The notes: generated from the letters alone by a model not told the origin. A stretch of DNA of 64,000 nt from an uncultured Pantoea sp. (GCA_913778495.1 CAJYVD010000039.1:62001-126000); one strand, 5' to 3'; shown: positions 38,657 to 47,923, counted from the stretch's first letter. Translations and numbers: made by a program.

Positions 38657-39883
38657 TTAGCTGCCCAGCATCTGCCTGACCAACTCGACGCAGCGCAGGA
38701 AGCGCGTGTCGTAGTCATCCTCTTTGACGTGCACAAACGCAATGTTGTTTTCACGCAGCATGGTGATTAGCATCGACTGAAACTCTCGGCGATCCATTGA
38801 GCTCCCCAGGCTGCGCAATCCGTCGGCCACCCACGGCACGTTGTTCTCCAGCAGGATCACCAGATCGAAGCGGTACTCATCCACCAGCGCCTGCACGAAC
38901 GGGTGCTCGCGTCCCTCATATTTCAGGCAAAACGCCTGCGTCGTAATGAAGTCGGTGTCGATGAACGCCACTTTATTGGCATATTTTACCGCAAAATCAA
39001 TGTACTGCGCCTGACCGAGCGCGATCTTGTCGTAGTCGGAATATTGCAGCGCCATTTCATCGCCACCGAGGTGGGAAAAGACATAATCGCGGCCATACTC
39101 CCAGGCGCTGGTGGTGTTGAAGATATTGGCCAGCTTATTCACCAGCGTGGATTTGCCGCTGGATTCGCCGCCAAGCACCGCCACGGTACGCACAAAGAAC
39201 GGCTTTACCTCCGTGGGAATGTACTCCCAATAGCGGAAGGGATCTTCGCGGATCTGACTGCCGCTGATATTCATAAACGAGCGGCTGGGATCGATCACCA
39301 CCGCCGGGATCCCCAGATGCTGTTGATACATTGGCGCATCCGGCGCCTCGCTGGTATAGACGCAATCCGGCTCAATGCCCTGATCGGCGAGAAACGCCTT
39401 TACCCCGTTGCTCCAGACGTCCCAGCCGTGAGGATACGGCTCAATGCCTTCTTCATTAAAAGAGTGGATGCGGATATTTTTCTGATACTTAAAGGTTTGC
39501 AGCAGCCAGCGCAGACGATCGCTCACGGTGGGCTGCCGCGACATCGCGCTCTGCTCGAACAGCGCACGGTCGCGCGGTTCATCATGGCCCATGATGATGT
39601 GCAGCTCGTCCACCTGGCTGCAGGCACGCTGGATCAGATAAATATGCCCGGTGTGCAGCGGGTAAAACTTACCGAACACCACGCCGACGGTTTTATTACG
39701 ACGGGGAAACTCCAGCCCGAGAAAGCGATGCAGCGCTTCCAGCTTTTGCGCGCTCGGGCTTTTGATTTTGGCGTTCAACAGTTGGCTCAGATAGCCTTTA
39801 GTCATGCCGCTGGCGTCAGCCACCTGCTGCAACGTGTGTCCCTGCTGGCGGATGGCGGTTTTTAGGTAGTCGAACGACGACAT
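38657..39883 (-). CDS. nadR: trifunctional NAD regulator NadR
   Basis: A 408-residue protein with three domains: an N-terminal helix-turn-helix that represses NAD biosynthesis genes (LQQVADASGMTKGYLSQLLN), an NMN adenylyltransferase (GKFYPLHTGHIYLIQRA) and a C-terminal ribosylnicotinamide kinase with Walker A GGESSGKSTLVNKLA. It couples the NAD pool to transcription. Third gene of serB-radA-nadR, 42 bases after radA. Confidence 0.97.
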   Translation of the reverse strand: MSSFDYLKTAIRQQGHTLQQVADASGMTKGYLSQLLNAKIKSPSAQKLEALHRFLGLEFPRRNKTVGVVFGKFYPLHTGHIYLIQRACSQVDELHIIMGHDEPRDRALFEQSAMSRQPTVSDRLRWLLQTFKYQKNIRIHSFNEEGIEPYPHGWDVWSNGVKAFLADQGIEPDCVYTSEAPDAPMYQQHLGIPAVVIDPSRSFMNISGSQIREDPFRYWEYIPTEVKPFFVRTVAVLGGESSGKSTLVNKLANIFNTTSAWEYGRDYVFSHLGGDEMALQYSDYDKIALGQAQYIDFAVKYANKVAFIDTDFITTQAFCLKYEGREHPFVQALVDEYRFDLVILLENNVPWVADGLRSLGSSMDRREFQSMLITMLRENNIAFVHVKEDDYDTRFLRCVELVRQMLGS

Positions 39884-39925
39884 GTGGAGCCTCCTGCGTA
39901 AAAAATAAAGCGGCGAGCCAAACGC

Positions 39926-41308
39926 TTACAGCTCGTCCAGAATTGCCAGCGCATCCGCCAGTTTTTTGGCGCTAAACACCTGCATGCCATCCATCGCTTT
40001 TTTCGGCGCGTTGCCCGCGGGCACGATCGCGCGCTTGAAGCCGTGCTTGGCCGCCTCAGAAATACGCTCCTGGCCGCTGGGCACCGGGCGGATCTCGCCC
40101 GCCAGCCCCACTTCGCCGAAGATCACCAGATCTTGCGGCAGCGGGCGATCGCGCAGGCTGGAGACCATCGCTAACAGCAGCGCTAAATCGGCGCTGGTCT
40201 CGGTGACTTTGACACCACCGACCACGTTCACGAACACGTCTTGATCCGCCATTTGCAAGCCGCCGTGACGGTGCAGTACCGCCAGCAGGATCGCCAGGCG
40301 GTTCTGCTCCAGCCCCACCGCCACGCGGCGCGGATTGCCCATCATGGAGTGATCCACCAGCGCCTGGATCTCCACCAGCAGCGGGCGCGTGCCTTCCCAC
40401 ACCACCATCACTGAACTGCCGGCGGTGATTTCATCGCCGCGCGACAGGAAAATCGCCGAGGGATTACTGACTTCGCGCATGCCCTGCTCGGTCATGGCGA
40501 ACACCCCTAGTTCGTTGACCGCGCCAAAGCGGTTTTTGTGGCTGCGCAGGGTGCGGAAACGCGAATCGGCGTCGCCGTCCAGCATCACCGAGCAGTCAAT
40601 GCAGTGCTCCAGCACTTTGGGGCCCGCCAGCGAGCCATCTTTGGTGACGTGGCCGACCATCACGATGGCCACGCCGCGCGTTTTGGCAAAGCGCGTCAGG
40701 TAGGCGGCGGTTTCGCGCACCTGCGCGACGCTGCCCGGTGACGACTGGATATCCGCCATGTGCATCACCTGGATCGAGTCGATCACCATCAGCTTCGGCT
40801 GCTCCTGCTCGGCGATCTGGCAGATCTGCTCGATGCTGGTTTCCGACAGCATATTCAGGTTGTCCGCCGGCAGCCCGAGGCGGTGCGCGCGCATCGCCAC
40901 CTGCTGCAACGACTCTTCGCCGGTGACGTACAGGGTTTTCATGTCCTGCGCCAGTTTGCACATCACTTGCAGCAGCAGCGTGGATTTCCCCGCGCCAGGA
41001 TTACCGCCAATCAGAATCGCGCTGCCCGGCACGACGCCGCCGCCCAGCACGCGATCGAACTCTTTGAAGCCGGTGGAGAAACGCGGCAGCGCTTCAAGGC
41101 TGATTTCCGACAGCTTCTGCACGCGGCTCGGGCCCGCGCTGCCGGCATAGCCGCTCAGACGCTCGTTGCGCGCCACGGTCGGCGAGGCGGCAATGCGCAC
41201 CTCGGTAATGGTGTTCCAGGCGTGGCAGGCGCTGCATTGCCCCTGCCAGCGCGGATAATCTGCGCCACATTCGTTACAAACGAAGGCGCGTTTTGCCGCT
41301 TTGGCCAA
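39926..41308 (-). CDS. radA: DNA repair protein RadA (Sms)
   Basis: A 460-residue RecA-like branch-migration helicase used in recombinational repair. An N-terminal zinc finger has cysteines 11, 14, 25 and 28. The ATPase has Walker A GGNPGAGKSTLLLQ, the RadA-specific KNRFG loop, and a C-terminal Lon-protease-like domain (GEVGLAGEIRPV). It begins 13 bases after serB. Confidence 0.97.
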   Translation of the reverse strand: MAKAAKRAFVCNECGADYPRWQGQCSACHAWNTITEVRIAASPTVARNERLSGYAGSAGPSRVQKLSEISLEALPRFSTGFKEFDRVLGGGVVPGSAILIGGNPGAGKSTLLLQVMCKLAQDMKTLYVTGEESLQQVAMRAHRLGLPADNLNMLSETSIEQICQIAEQEQPKLMVIDSIQVMHMADIQSSPGSVAQVRETAAYLTRFAKTRGVAIVMVGHVTKDGSLAGPKVLEHCIDCSVMLDGDADSRFRTLRSHKNRFGAVNELGVFAMTEQGMREVSNPSAIFLSRGDEITAGSSVMVVWEGTRPLLVEIQALVDHSMMGNPRRVAVGLEQNRLAILLAVLHRHGGLQMADQDVFVNVVGGVKVTETSADLALLLAMVSSLRDRPLPQDLVIFGEVGLAGEIRPVPSGQERISEAAKHGFKRAIVPAGNAPKKAMDGMQVFSAKKLADALAILDEL

Positions 41309-41321
41309 ATCAACTCCTCAA

Positions 41322-42299
41322 TTAACGCTCTTCGTGAATCAGACTGCCGGTGAGAATGCAGAACACGCCCATCAGGTCCGCATGGCGGATGGTGATGGCC
41401 GCCTGCTCATTCACTTTAGGTTTAGCATGGTAGGCGATCCCCAGCGCGGCGGCTTTGATCATCGGCAGATCGTTGGCCCCGTCGCCAATCGCCACGGTTT
41501 GCTCTGGGGCGATATCAAAGCGCTGGGCCAGCGCCGTCAGGGTATCGGCTTTGTACTGGGCATCGACGATCTGACCGATCACTTCACCAGTGAGCTTGCC
41601 GTCGCGCATCGCTAATTCATTGGCCACCGCTGCCGCCAGATGCAGCGTTTGACGCAGGTGATCCGCATAATAGGTAAAGCCGCCGGAGGCGATCGCGACC
41701 TGCCAGCCCAGCGCCTGCAATTTGTGCACCAGCGTGGTCAATCCCGGCATCAGCGGCAGCGCGTCACGCACCTGCTTAAGAATATTGGCATCGGCGCCTG
41801 CCAGCTTGCTTACGCGTTCGCGCAGGCTGGCTTTGAAATCAAGCTCGCCGCGCATCGCGCGCTCCGTGACTTCCGCCACTTCGTCACCACAGCCCGCCAG
41901 TTTGGCGATTTCATCGATGCACTCGATCTGAATGGCGGTGGAGTCCATGTCCATCACCAGCAAGCCCGGCGTTTTAAGGTGCGGGATCTTGCCCAGTGGC
42001 GCCACGTCAAAGCCCGCAGCGTGCGCCAGCTTGGTGGCGCGCGGCGTCAGGGAACCCGCCAGCCGGATCACGTGATAGTCATCGACGTTCCAGGCGCTGA
42101 CGATCACCATCGCGGCGCCCAGCTGATGCTGGTAATCGGTGAGTTTCTGCTTGTCGAGTCCGCGCCCATACAGCAGCCAGCCCGTGCGGCCAGCACGGTA
42201 ATCCAGCGGCATCACTTCATCCCCGCTGAGAGAAAGAGGTAAACCCGGCCAGAGAGAGACATCGGTGGGCAGGTCGCACCAGGTAAGACGATTTGGCAT
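41322..42299 (-). CDS. serB: phosphoserine phosphatase SerB
   Basis: A 325-residue HAD-family phosphatase that releases serine from phosphoserine in the last step of serine synthesis. The nucleophile and acid/base aspartates are D117 and D119 in LLVMDMDSTAIQIECIDEIA; AIGDGANDLPMIKAA holds the metal-binding aspartates. The ATG at 42299 gives MPNRLTWCDLP as in relatives; the longer frame to 42332 is not used. Divergent from smp; first gene of serB-radA-nadR. Confidence 0.97.
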   Translation of the reverse strand: MPNRLTWCDLPTDVSLWPGLPLSLSGDEVMPLDYRAGRTGWLLYGRGLDKQKLTDYQHQLGAAMVIVSAWNVDDYHVIRLAGSLTPRATKLAHAAGFDVAPLGKIPHLKTPGLLVMDMDSTAIQIECIDEIAKLAGCGDEVAEVTERAMRGELDFKASLRERVSKLAGADANILKQVRDALPLMPGLTTLVHKLQALGWQVAIASGGFTYYADHLRQTLHLAAAVANELAMRDGKLTGEVIGQIVDAQYKADTLTALAQRFDIAPEQTVAIGDGANDLPMIKAAALGIAYHAKPKVNEQAAITIRHADLMGVFCILTGSLIHEER

Positions 42300-42406
42300 T
42301 ACAGCTCCTGTAGGGACAACAAAACCACGCAAGAGGCTACCCTGTCTGCGTCGGTTCTGGCAACATAATTGCCAGCCTTTCTGCTGTTACGTCACACGGG
42401 TCTCTG

Positions 42407-43072
42407 ATGGTCAAAACCGCACTGAAATTCCGCCTGCATCGCACGGTGATCGTTCTCATCTCCATGGCCCTGTTGGTGGTCCTGATGCAAGGCGCGTCCT
42501 GGTTTAGCCTCGGCCATCAGATGGCGCGCTCGGAACAGGTGGAAGAGCTGGCCCATACGCTGACGCGCCAGGTGGCGTTTAGCTTAAAGCCGCTGATGGA
42601 TAACAGCGATGATAACCGCGCGCAGATCGGCGCCATTCTCAATCAGCTCACCGATAACAGCCGCATTTTAGATGCCTCGGTGTACGCCGACGATGGCAGT
42701 TTGGTGGCGCACAGCGGTGAAAGCATTAACGTGCGTGACCGCCTGGCGCTGGACGGCAAACGGGCAGGCAGCTACTTCAATCACCAGATCGTACAGCCGC
42801 TGGAAGGCAAAGAGGGGCCGCAGGGCTTTTTGCGCGTCACGCTGGACACCCACGTCCTGGTGACGGAGTCGCGCCAGGTGGACAACACCACCAACATCCT
42901 GCGCCTGATGATGCTGCTGGCGCTGGCCATCGGCATTATTCTGACCCGCACGCTGTTGCGTCACCGCCGCACCCGCTGGCAGCAGTCGCCGTTCCTGCTC
43001 ACGGCGAGCCGCACGGTGCAGGAAGATCGGGACGAGGACACCAGCACCACCGAGCGCGAGGAAAAACGCTAA
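42407..43072 (+). CDS. ytjB: membrane protein Smp (YtjB)
   Basis: A 221-residue inner-membrane protein with a helix at about 12-32 (VIVLISMALLVVLMQGASW), a periplasmic loop of about 130 residues (LTRQVAFSLKPLMDNSDDN, SRILDASVYADDGSLVAHSGE) and a second helix near LRLMMLLALAIGIILTRTLL. It matches E. coli Smp/YtjB, divergent from serB. Function unknown; the loop looks like a dCache/sensor-type fold without an output domain. Confidence 0.88.
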   Translation: MVKTALKFRLHRTVIVLISMALLVVLMQGASWFSLGHQMARSEQVEELAHTLTRQVAFSLKPLMDNSDDNRAQIGAILNQLTDNSRILDASVYADDGSLVAHSGESINVRDRLALDGKRAGSYFNHQIVQPLEGKEGPQGFLRVTLDTHVLVTESRQVDNTTNILRLMMLLALAIGIILTRTLLRHRRTRWQQSPFLLTASRTVQEDRDEDTSTTEREEKR

Positions 43073-43079
43073 CCGCGCA

Positions 43080-43763
43080 TCAGCCTTCCGCGATCAACGC
43101 CTGCAGCTGCGCGAGATTTTTCACCTGCCAGTCCGGTGTGATCGCCGCGGGCAGCGGACGCGTACCGTGATCGATCCAGCACGTTTTCACGCCGGCGTTC
43201 ATCCCGCCTAAAATATCGGACTCCGGCGTGTCGCCCACCATCAGCACGCGGCGGCGATCCGGGTTGCCCAGCAGCGCCAGCGTATGATCGAAAATCGCGG
43301 CATCCGGTTTCGGCACCCCCACCTCTTCGGAGATCACCAGCGCGTCAAACATGTCGCGGAAACCGGTGCGTTCAAGGCGCGCCTGCTGCAGCGCGGTGAA
43401 GCCGTTGGTGATGATGGCGAGCTTAACCTGCCCTTTTAACATTGTCAGCAGTTCGGCGGCGCCGTCCAGCGGCAGGCAGATCTCCGCCATGGCGTTGAGG
43501 AAATCGCTGTTCAGCACTTCCGGCGCCACGCTGAGTTTCTCGCCCCACAGCGTAAAGCGGCGCGTTTGCAGTTGCAGCGCCGAGATGGTGCCGTTTTGAT
43601 AATCCACCCACAGCGGTTTGTTCACCGCCTGATAATCGGCGTAGTCGCTGTCGGTAAAGTGCACGTCGTAGCGGGCAAACACGCGCTGCAGACCGGCGTA
43701 GGCGTCGAAATGGAACAGGGTATCGTCCGCATCAAACAGAATGCAGTCCCAATCGTTTAACAT
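43080..43763 (-). CDS. yjjG: pyrimidine 5'-nucleotidase YjjG
   Basis: A 227-residue HAD-superfamily nucleotidase that removes dUMP, dTMP and non-canonical pyrimidine nucleotides. Nucleophile motif [19 protein letters not shown], then [15 protein letters not shown] as in E. coli Yjj[18 protein letters not shown] and the metal motif [17 protein letters not shown]. It starts 18 bases after rimI, making holD-rimI-yjjG an operon. prfC, which follows yjjG in E. coli, is not here. Confidence 0.95.
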   Translation of the reverse strand: MLNDWDCILFDADDTLFHFDAYAGLQRVFARYDVHFTDSDYADYQAVNKPLWVDYQNGTISALQLQTRRFTLWGEKLSVAPEVLNSDFLNAMAEICLPLDGAAELLTMLKGQVKLAIITNGFTALQQARLERTGFRDMFDALVISEEVGVPKPDAAIFDHTLALLGNPDRRRVLMVGDTPESDILGGMNAGVKTCWIDHGTRPLPAAITPDWQVKNLAQLQALIAEG

Positions 43764-43781
43764 GATGATCCTCAGCGTTGA

Positions 43782-44222
43782 TTACAGCGTGAGCGCCATG
43801 ATAATGGCATCTTCACGTCCGTGGGCGGTGGGGTAATAGTTGGGCCGACGGCTCACCTGATGAAAATCCAGCTGCTCATACAGGGCGATGGCGGGCAGAT
43901 TCGAGGCGCGCACTTCCAGCCACAGCGTCATGACGTCGCGTTTTTCCAGCTCGGCGATCACCTGCTGCAACAGCTGGCGTCCGTAGCCGCGGCGCTGGAA
44001 GTCGGGATCGATAGCAATATTGAACAGAGAGGCTTCGTCCAGCACCACCTGCGTAATGGCAAAACCTGCGAGGCGGCCTTCCGCCTCCAGGCGGTAATTC
44101 ATAAAGCGCTCACCCTGATTGCTGACGAACGTCTGTTCACTCCACGGAAAGGCGTGGGCGCGGCGTTCAATCGCCAGCAGCTGGGGCAGATCGTCAGGGG
44201 TGATGAAAGAGAAGGTTGTCAT
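43782..44222 (-). CDS. rimI: ribosomal protein S18 alanine N-acetyltransferase RimI
   Basis: A 146-residue GNAT acetyltransferase that acetylates the N terminus of ribosomal protein S18. The acetyl-CoA loop is QRRGYGRQLLQ, with HAFPWSEQTFVSNQGERF and ALYEQLDFHQVSRRPNYYP as in E. coli. ATG 44222 is preferred to the GTG two codons upstream. It overlaps holD by 29 bases. Confidence 0.95.
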   Translation of the reverse strand: MTTFSFITPDDLPQLLAIERRAHAFPWSEQTFVSNQGERFMNYRLEAEGRLAGFAITQVVLDEASLFNIAIDPDFQRRGYGRQLLQQVIAELEKRDVMTLWLEVRASNLPAIALYEQLDFHQVSRRPNYYPTAHGREDAIIMALTL

Positions 44223-44604
44223 GGTCACACATCTGTTGCCACAGCGCGCGTTTTGCCGCGCCGCTGCTGATTAATTCATTGAATACGGCGGTATGCAGCG
44301 CGACGCCGCTGAAAGGATGCGGGCGGTCGAGGCCCAGTAACCATCCGACGCATTCGACCTTTTCGGGCAGCATCGGCAGCTGTTCTGGCGTCAGCGTCAT
44401 GACCTGTTCGGGTTGGATCCCCAGCACGCGTAATACGTCAGCGATCAGCGGTTCCTGTAACGCAGGCGCATGTTCAGCCACCATCACCAGGCGCGTGCCG
44501 GGTGCCAGCGTCACGGCGATTTCGCCTTGCAGCACCCGCGGACGCCGCAGCTGGTACTGCGTAATCCCCATCTGCTGTAGAAGCCAGTCACGCCTTGTGC
44601 TCAT
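44194..44604 (-). CDS. holD: DNA polymerase III psi subunit HolD
   Basis: A 136-residue protein matching HolD (E. coli 137): MSTRRDWLLQQMGITQYQLR at the start, LQGEIAVTL, RLVMVAE and the tail RALWQQMCDHD. Psi links the clamp loader, through chi, to single-strand binding protein. The start 44604 gives the family N terminus; the frame itself opens at 44676. Divergent from rsmC. Confidence 0.94.
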   Translation of the reverse strand: MSTRRDWLLQQMGITQYQLRRPRVLQGEIAVTLAPGTRLVMVAEHAPALQEPLIADVLRVLGIQPEQVMTLTPEQLPMLPEKVECVGWLLGLDRPHPFSGVALHTAVFNELISSGAAKRALWQQMCDHDNLLFHHP

Positions 44605-44653
44605 GCCATTACCCGTTATGCCATCTGAATGCGACGCTATGCTAGCAAACCCA

Positions 44654-44682
44654 TCGAACATGCGCCAACAAAGCACTATAAT
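44654..44682 (+). promoter_or_regulatory. rsmC promoter
   Basis: A perfect TATAAT (44677-44682) lies 28 bases before rsmC. The -35 (TCGAAC at 44654) is weak. Confidence 0.6.
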
Positions 44683-44710
44683 CGCCGCTCTGATTTAACA
44701 GGAGCGTTCC

Positions 44711-45742
44711 ATGTCTGCTTTTACCCCGGCCAGCGAAGTGATTCTGCGCCACAGTGATGAATTTACCGCCCGCAACGTACTGTTTGCCGGCGATCTGCAG
44801 GATGACCTGCCCGCCCAGCTTGAGACGGCATCCAGTCGCGTGCACACCCAGCAGTACCATCACTGGCAGAACCTGAGCCGTCGCCTCGGTGAACAGGCGA
44901 CGTTTAGCCTGATTGCCCGCGCTGACGATGTTGCCGGTTGCGATACGCTGGTTTACTACTGGCCCAAAAACAAACCCGAAGCGCAGTTCCAGCTGCAAAA
45001 CCTGCTGTCGCTGCTGCCAACGGGCTGCGATATTTTTGTTGTGGGTGAAAACCGCAGCGGCGTGCGCAGTGCGGAAGGCATGCTGGACGCGTGGGCCAAG
45101 ATGGAGAAAATCGACAGCGCGCGGCGCTGTGGCCTGTATCACGGTCGCCTTGATACGCAGCCAGGCTTCGATCCAGACCGCTTTGGCCACACCTATCCGC
45201 TGGACGATCTCACCATTCACACGCTGCCGGGCGTATTTAGCCGTGACGGGCTGGACATGGGCAGCGATCTGCTGCTTTCCACGCTCACGCCGCACACCAA
45301 AGGCAAAGTGCTGGACGTCGGCTGCGGCAGCGGCGTGCTCGCCACCGTGCTGGCGCAGCACTCGCCGAAAGTGCGTCTGTGGCTGTGCGACGTGCACGCG
45401 GCGGCGCTGGAAGCCAGTAAAGCCACGCTGGCCGCCAACGGCCTGGAAGGGGACGTTTTCGCCAGTAACGTCTTCTCGGATGTCACCGGTCGCTTTGACC
45501 TGATCCTCTCTAATCCGCCGTTCCATGACGGTATGCAAACCAGCCTGGATGCCGCTCAAGCCCTGATTCGCGGCGCGCTCAAGCACCTGAACAGCGGCGG
45601 CGAGCTGCGCATCGTCGCCAACGCCTTCCTGCCATATCCGCAAATCCTTGATGAGGCCTTCGGGAACCACGAGGTGCTGGCGCAAACCGGACGGTTTAAA
45701 GTCTATCGTGCGGTGTATGGCCGTGGAGCCAAAGCGCGCTGA
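44711..45742 (+). CDS. rsmC: 16S rRNA m2G1207 methyltransferase RsmC
   Basis: A 343-residue duplicated methyltransferase, identical in length to E. coli RsmC, which methylates G1207 of 16S rRNA in the 30S subunit. The C-terminal catalytic half has [18 protein letters not shown] for cofactor binding and the NPPFHDG motif for the guanine amino group. Start ATG 44711 follows AGGAGCG. Confidence 0.97.
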   Translation: MSAFTPASEVILRHSDEFTARNVLFAGDLQDDLPAQLETASSRVHTQQYHHWQNLSRRLGEQATFSLIARADDVAGCDTLVYYWPKNKPEAQFQLQNLLSLLPTGCDIFVVGENRSGVRSAEGMLDAWAKMEKIDSARRCGLYHGRLDTQPGFDPDRFGHTYPLDDLTIHTLPGVFSRDGLDMGSDLLLSTLTPHTKGKVLDVGCGSGVLATVLAQHSPKVRLWLCDVHAAALEASKATLAANGLEGDVFASNVFSDVTGRFDLILSNPPFHDGMQTSLDAAQALIRGALKHLNSGGELRIVANAFLPYPQILDEAFGNHEVLAQTGRFKVYRAVYGRGAKAR

Positions 45743-45762
45743 TCGCCCCGCCTGACGCGTCG

Positions 45763-45810
45763 CGACGGTGAAACGTTGCTTTTTGCAGCGATCGTTTCAC
45801 CGTCGTGAAA
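45763..45810 (+). repeat. inverted repeat with two competing hairpins, after rsmC
   Basis: CGACGGTGAAACG (45763-45775) and CGTTTCACCGTCG (45793-45805) form a perfect 13-pair stem with a 17-base loop. The right arm can instead fold locally: TTTCAC-CGTC-GTGAAA (45795-45810). No T-run follows. It ends six bases before the tRNA-Leu promoter. Confidence 0.7.
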
Positions 45811-45816
45811 TATGTG

Positions 45817-45844
45817 TTGACGCAATGAGTAAAATCTCTAAAAT
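45817..45844 (+). promoter_or_regulatory. promoter of the tRNA-Leu cluster
   Basis: TTGACG (45817) and TAAAAT (45839) are spaced by 16 bases and followed by a GC-rich discriminator, typical of stringently controlled stable-RNA promoters. Confidence 0.85.
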
Positions 45845-45885
45845 GCGCCTCCGTGGTTAGCAATACTATGAAGTATTGTCGGTAT

Positions 45886-45972
45886 GCGAAGGTGGCGGAA
45901 TTGGTAGACGCGCTAGCTTCAGGTGTTAGTGTCCTTACGGACGTGAGGGTTCAAGTCCCTCTCTTCGCACCA
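45886..45972 (+). tRNA. tRNA-Leu (CAG), copy 1
   Basis: An 87-base class II tRNA with long variable arm and encoded CCA. Anticodon CAG at 45920-45922; acceptor arms GCGAAGG and its complement CTTCGC. The variable arm reads GTCC-TTAC-GGAC. It is the first of three tandem copies. Confidence 0.98.
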
Positions 45973-46003
45973 CTAATCACATAGTTTATATCGCGTGCAC
46001 TGC

Positions 46004-46090
46004 GCGAAGGTGGCGGAATTGGTAGACGCGCTAGCTTCAGGTGTTAGTGTTCTTACGGACGTGAGGGTTCAAGTCCCTCTCTTCGCACCA
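46004..46090 (+). tRNA. tRNA-Leu (CAG), copy 2
   Basis: Same 87-base gene as copy 1 with one change in the variable arm (GTTC instead of GTCC, giving a G-T pair). Anticodon CAG at 46038-46040; CCA encoded. Confidence 0.98.
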
Positions 46091-46118
46091 TGCGGTGATA
46101 TAAACAGACAACGACGAT

Positions 46119-46205
46119 GCGAAGGTGGCGGAATTGGTAGACGCGCTAGCTTCAGGTGTTAGTGTTCTTACGGACGTGAGGGTTCAAGTCCCTCTCTTCG
46201 CACCA
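46119..46205 (+). tRNA. tRNA-Leu (CAG), copy 3
   Basis: Identical to copy 2. Anticodon CAG at 46153-46155; CCA encoded. Spacers of 31 and 28 bases separate the three genes, so they form one precursor transcript. Confidence 0.98.
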
Positions 46206-46303
46206 CTGTTGTCTTCCCTTCTTTGCCAGACCCTTCGCGACCGTTTTACGCCATCACACGCACACAGCGTGGTTTTTGCGTTTCCGACGTATCGCCGACG
46301 GCA

Positions 46304-46588
46304 CTACAGCAGTGGAAAGTTCACCGCGACCGCCGCCGCACCGCCCGCCAGCGCCAGGCACGACGGCAGCAACAGGTAGTGACGCAGACGATGATGAAAC
46401 AGCATGGCCAGCGTAAGCAGCAGCGCGACTATCATCACGGCGCGCCACTGGCTAAAACTCGGCTCCCACAGGGCAAAAATCGGCAGGGCTGCGCAAGGCA
46501 ACAGGACACCCCAGCCGCTGTCTAACCGTTTCCCTCTTACCCAGCTTACGCCCCATAACCCACAGGCAACCAGCATGGCCATCACCAT
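46304..46588 (-). CDS. small membrane protein, DUF1435-like
   Basis: A 94-residue hydrophobic protein with about three membrane segments and the text LDSGWGVLLPCAALPIFALWE and HYLLLPSCLALAGG, which I associate with DUF1435 of enterobacteria. The function is unknown. The start at ATG 46588 follows GGGGGTAGCG; the frame opens with TTG at 46606. Two Fur-like boxes lie directly upstream, so iron repression is likely. The position, between leucine tRNAs and fhuF, resembles that of Fur-regulated yjjZ in E. coli, but the proteins are different. Confidence 0.7.
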   Translation of the reverse strand: MVMAMLVACGLWGVSWVRGKRLDSGWGVLLPCAALPIFALWEPSFSQWRAVMIVALLLTLAMLFHHRLRHYLLLPSCLALAGGAAAVAVNFPLL

Positions 46589-46604
46589 CGCTACCCCCAC
46601 AAAC

Positions 46605-46648
46605 AAATGAGAATCAATTTCATTATCATATGTTAATAATTCTCATTT
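46605..46648. promoter_or_regulatory. paired Fur boxes
   Basis: TGAGAATCAATTTCA (46608-46622) matches the Fur 7-1-7 consensus at 11 of 14 positions. The minus strand of 46631-46645 reads TGAGAATTATTAACA, 12 of 14. The pair is bounded by the perfect inverted repeat AAATGAGAAT/ATTCTCATTT. Immediately upstream of the 46588 start. Confidence 0.75.
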
Positions 46649-46828
46649 TGCAGCGAGTTTTTTCGTCATTTGTTGAAGGTACGCCAGATGACAGATTTAC
46701 TGGAAAATGCTAAATTGCCGCCGATAACAACGTTAATAACACAGCAATAATATGCTCACTATCCGGTAACAGGGGTTATTTCCTCCGGGTAGCGCTTTGA
46801 TATTTCAGGGCTGTCACGAGTAATAATA

Positions 46829-47923
46829 ATGAAATTACAATCTTATGATGCATTGAAACACAGCAAATATCGGCTTTCGCTGATGCTGTTTTTGTTTTTG
46901 AACGTTGCTGTTGCCCTTTTTTGCTTGTTGCCTTTTACCGGTTCCGATATTGCTAATCAATCGCTGCCCGCGCTGCTGGTGGTGGTGTTCAGCGCCACGC
47001 TGCTTGCCTTGCTGGTAAGCATGCCTAAAAAGCAATTACCGCTATTAAATCCTGTGGCATTTCTATTAGGTGGATTATGGGCCTGGCATATTAACTATCG
47101 CTACCAGCAAATTTTTTTTTACGACGGCAGTTTCCTGATAATTAGTTTGTTGAGCGTCTTTTTTATCAGCGCCATTGCCCTTAGCGATTATTTGCCTGCT
47201 TTTTGCTTACACATTGCGCCACCGGTACTCACGGTACTGCTGCTGGATGATGGTCAGCATTTGCTGATGATCCTTTTCACCATCACCTTGCCGCTGATCG
47301 GCTTCTCGTTGCACCACCTGATGCGCCGTCGCTTCGATCACTTCACGCGCCGTCTGGTCAGTCAACTTTACGAAGAGCGCGAGAATTTCAGCGACCTGAG
47401 TATGCTCGATCCGCTCACCGGCCTGTACAACCGCCGCGGACTGAAAAACCGTCTCGATGCCATTTTAGAGAATCACGCGGGCAGCCACTTTGTGCTGCTG
47501 CTGGATATCGATCACTTCAAGGCGTACAACGACCATTATGGTCATGCCATGGGCGATCAGGCGCTGGCGCGCGTCTCGGCGGCGATCCGCGATGCCGTGC
47601 GCTCGCGCGATGTGGTGACGCGTTACGGCGGTGAAGAGTTTCTGGTGCTAATGACCAACGTCAACGCGTCCATCGCCATGAAGCTGGCGGAGCGCATCCG
47701 GCAATACGTGGTGAATCTTGATATCCCTCACCGCTTCAACCAAGAGGTTTCCACCCACGTCACCATCAGCGCGGGCATCGCGCCCATTTTTGCTGACGAC
47801 TTCGATCAGGCGGTGGCCAACGCAGACCGTGCGCTGTACGTGGCGAAAAATCAGGGCAGAAATACCATTCTGGCGTGGGAAGATCTCCCCACCCTGCCGC
47901 AGGTCAGTCACGATTTAGCCTAA
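46829..47923 (+). CDS. membrane-bound diguanylate cyclase (GGDEF)
   Basis: A 364-residue enzyme predicted to make cyclic-di-GMP from two GTP. About six membrane helices fill residues 15-165. The GGDEF domain covers 190-350 with metal-binding D226 and D228 (LLDIDHFKAYND), the active-site GGEEF at 267-271, and an inhibitory RxxD site at 258-261 exactly five residues ahead. All catalytic residues are present. The input domain is not one I recognise. The first half is AT-rich relative to the GGDEF half. Confidence 0.9.
   Translation: MKLQSYDALKHSKYRLSLMLFLFLNVAVALFCLLPFTGSDIANQSLPALLVVVFSATLLALLVSMPKKQLPLLNPVAFLLGGLWAWHINYRYQQIFFYDGSFLIISLLSVFFISAIALSDYLPAFCLHIAPPVLTVLLLDDGQHLLMILFTITLPLIGFSLHHLMRRRFDHFTRRLVSQLYEERENFSDLSMLDPLTGLYNRRGLKNRLDAILENHAGSHFVLLLDIDHFKAYNDHYGHAMGDQALARVSAAIRDAVRSRDVVTRYGGEEFLVLMTNVNASIAMKLAERIRQYVVNLDIPHRFNQEVSTHVTISAGIAPIFADDFDQAVANADRALYVAKNQGRNTILAWEDLPTLPQVSHDLA

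Noticed and set aside
45886-46205. Three near-identical 87-base units resembling a short repeat array, and a protein frame (46125-46379) through them
   Set aside because: They are tRNA genes with complete cloverleaf features. The protein frame is a translation of tRNA sequence.
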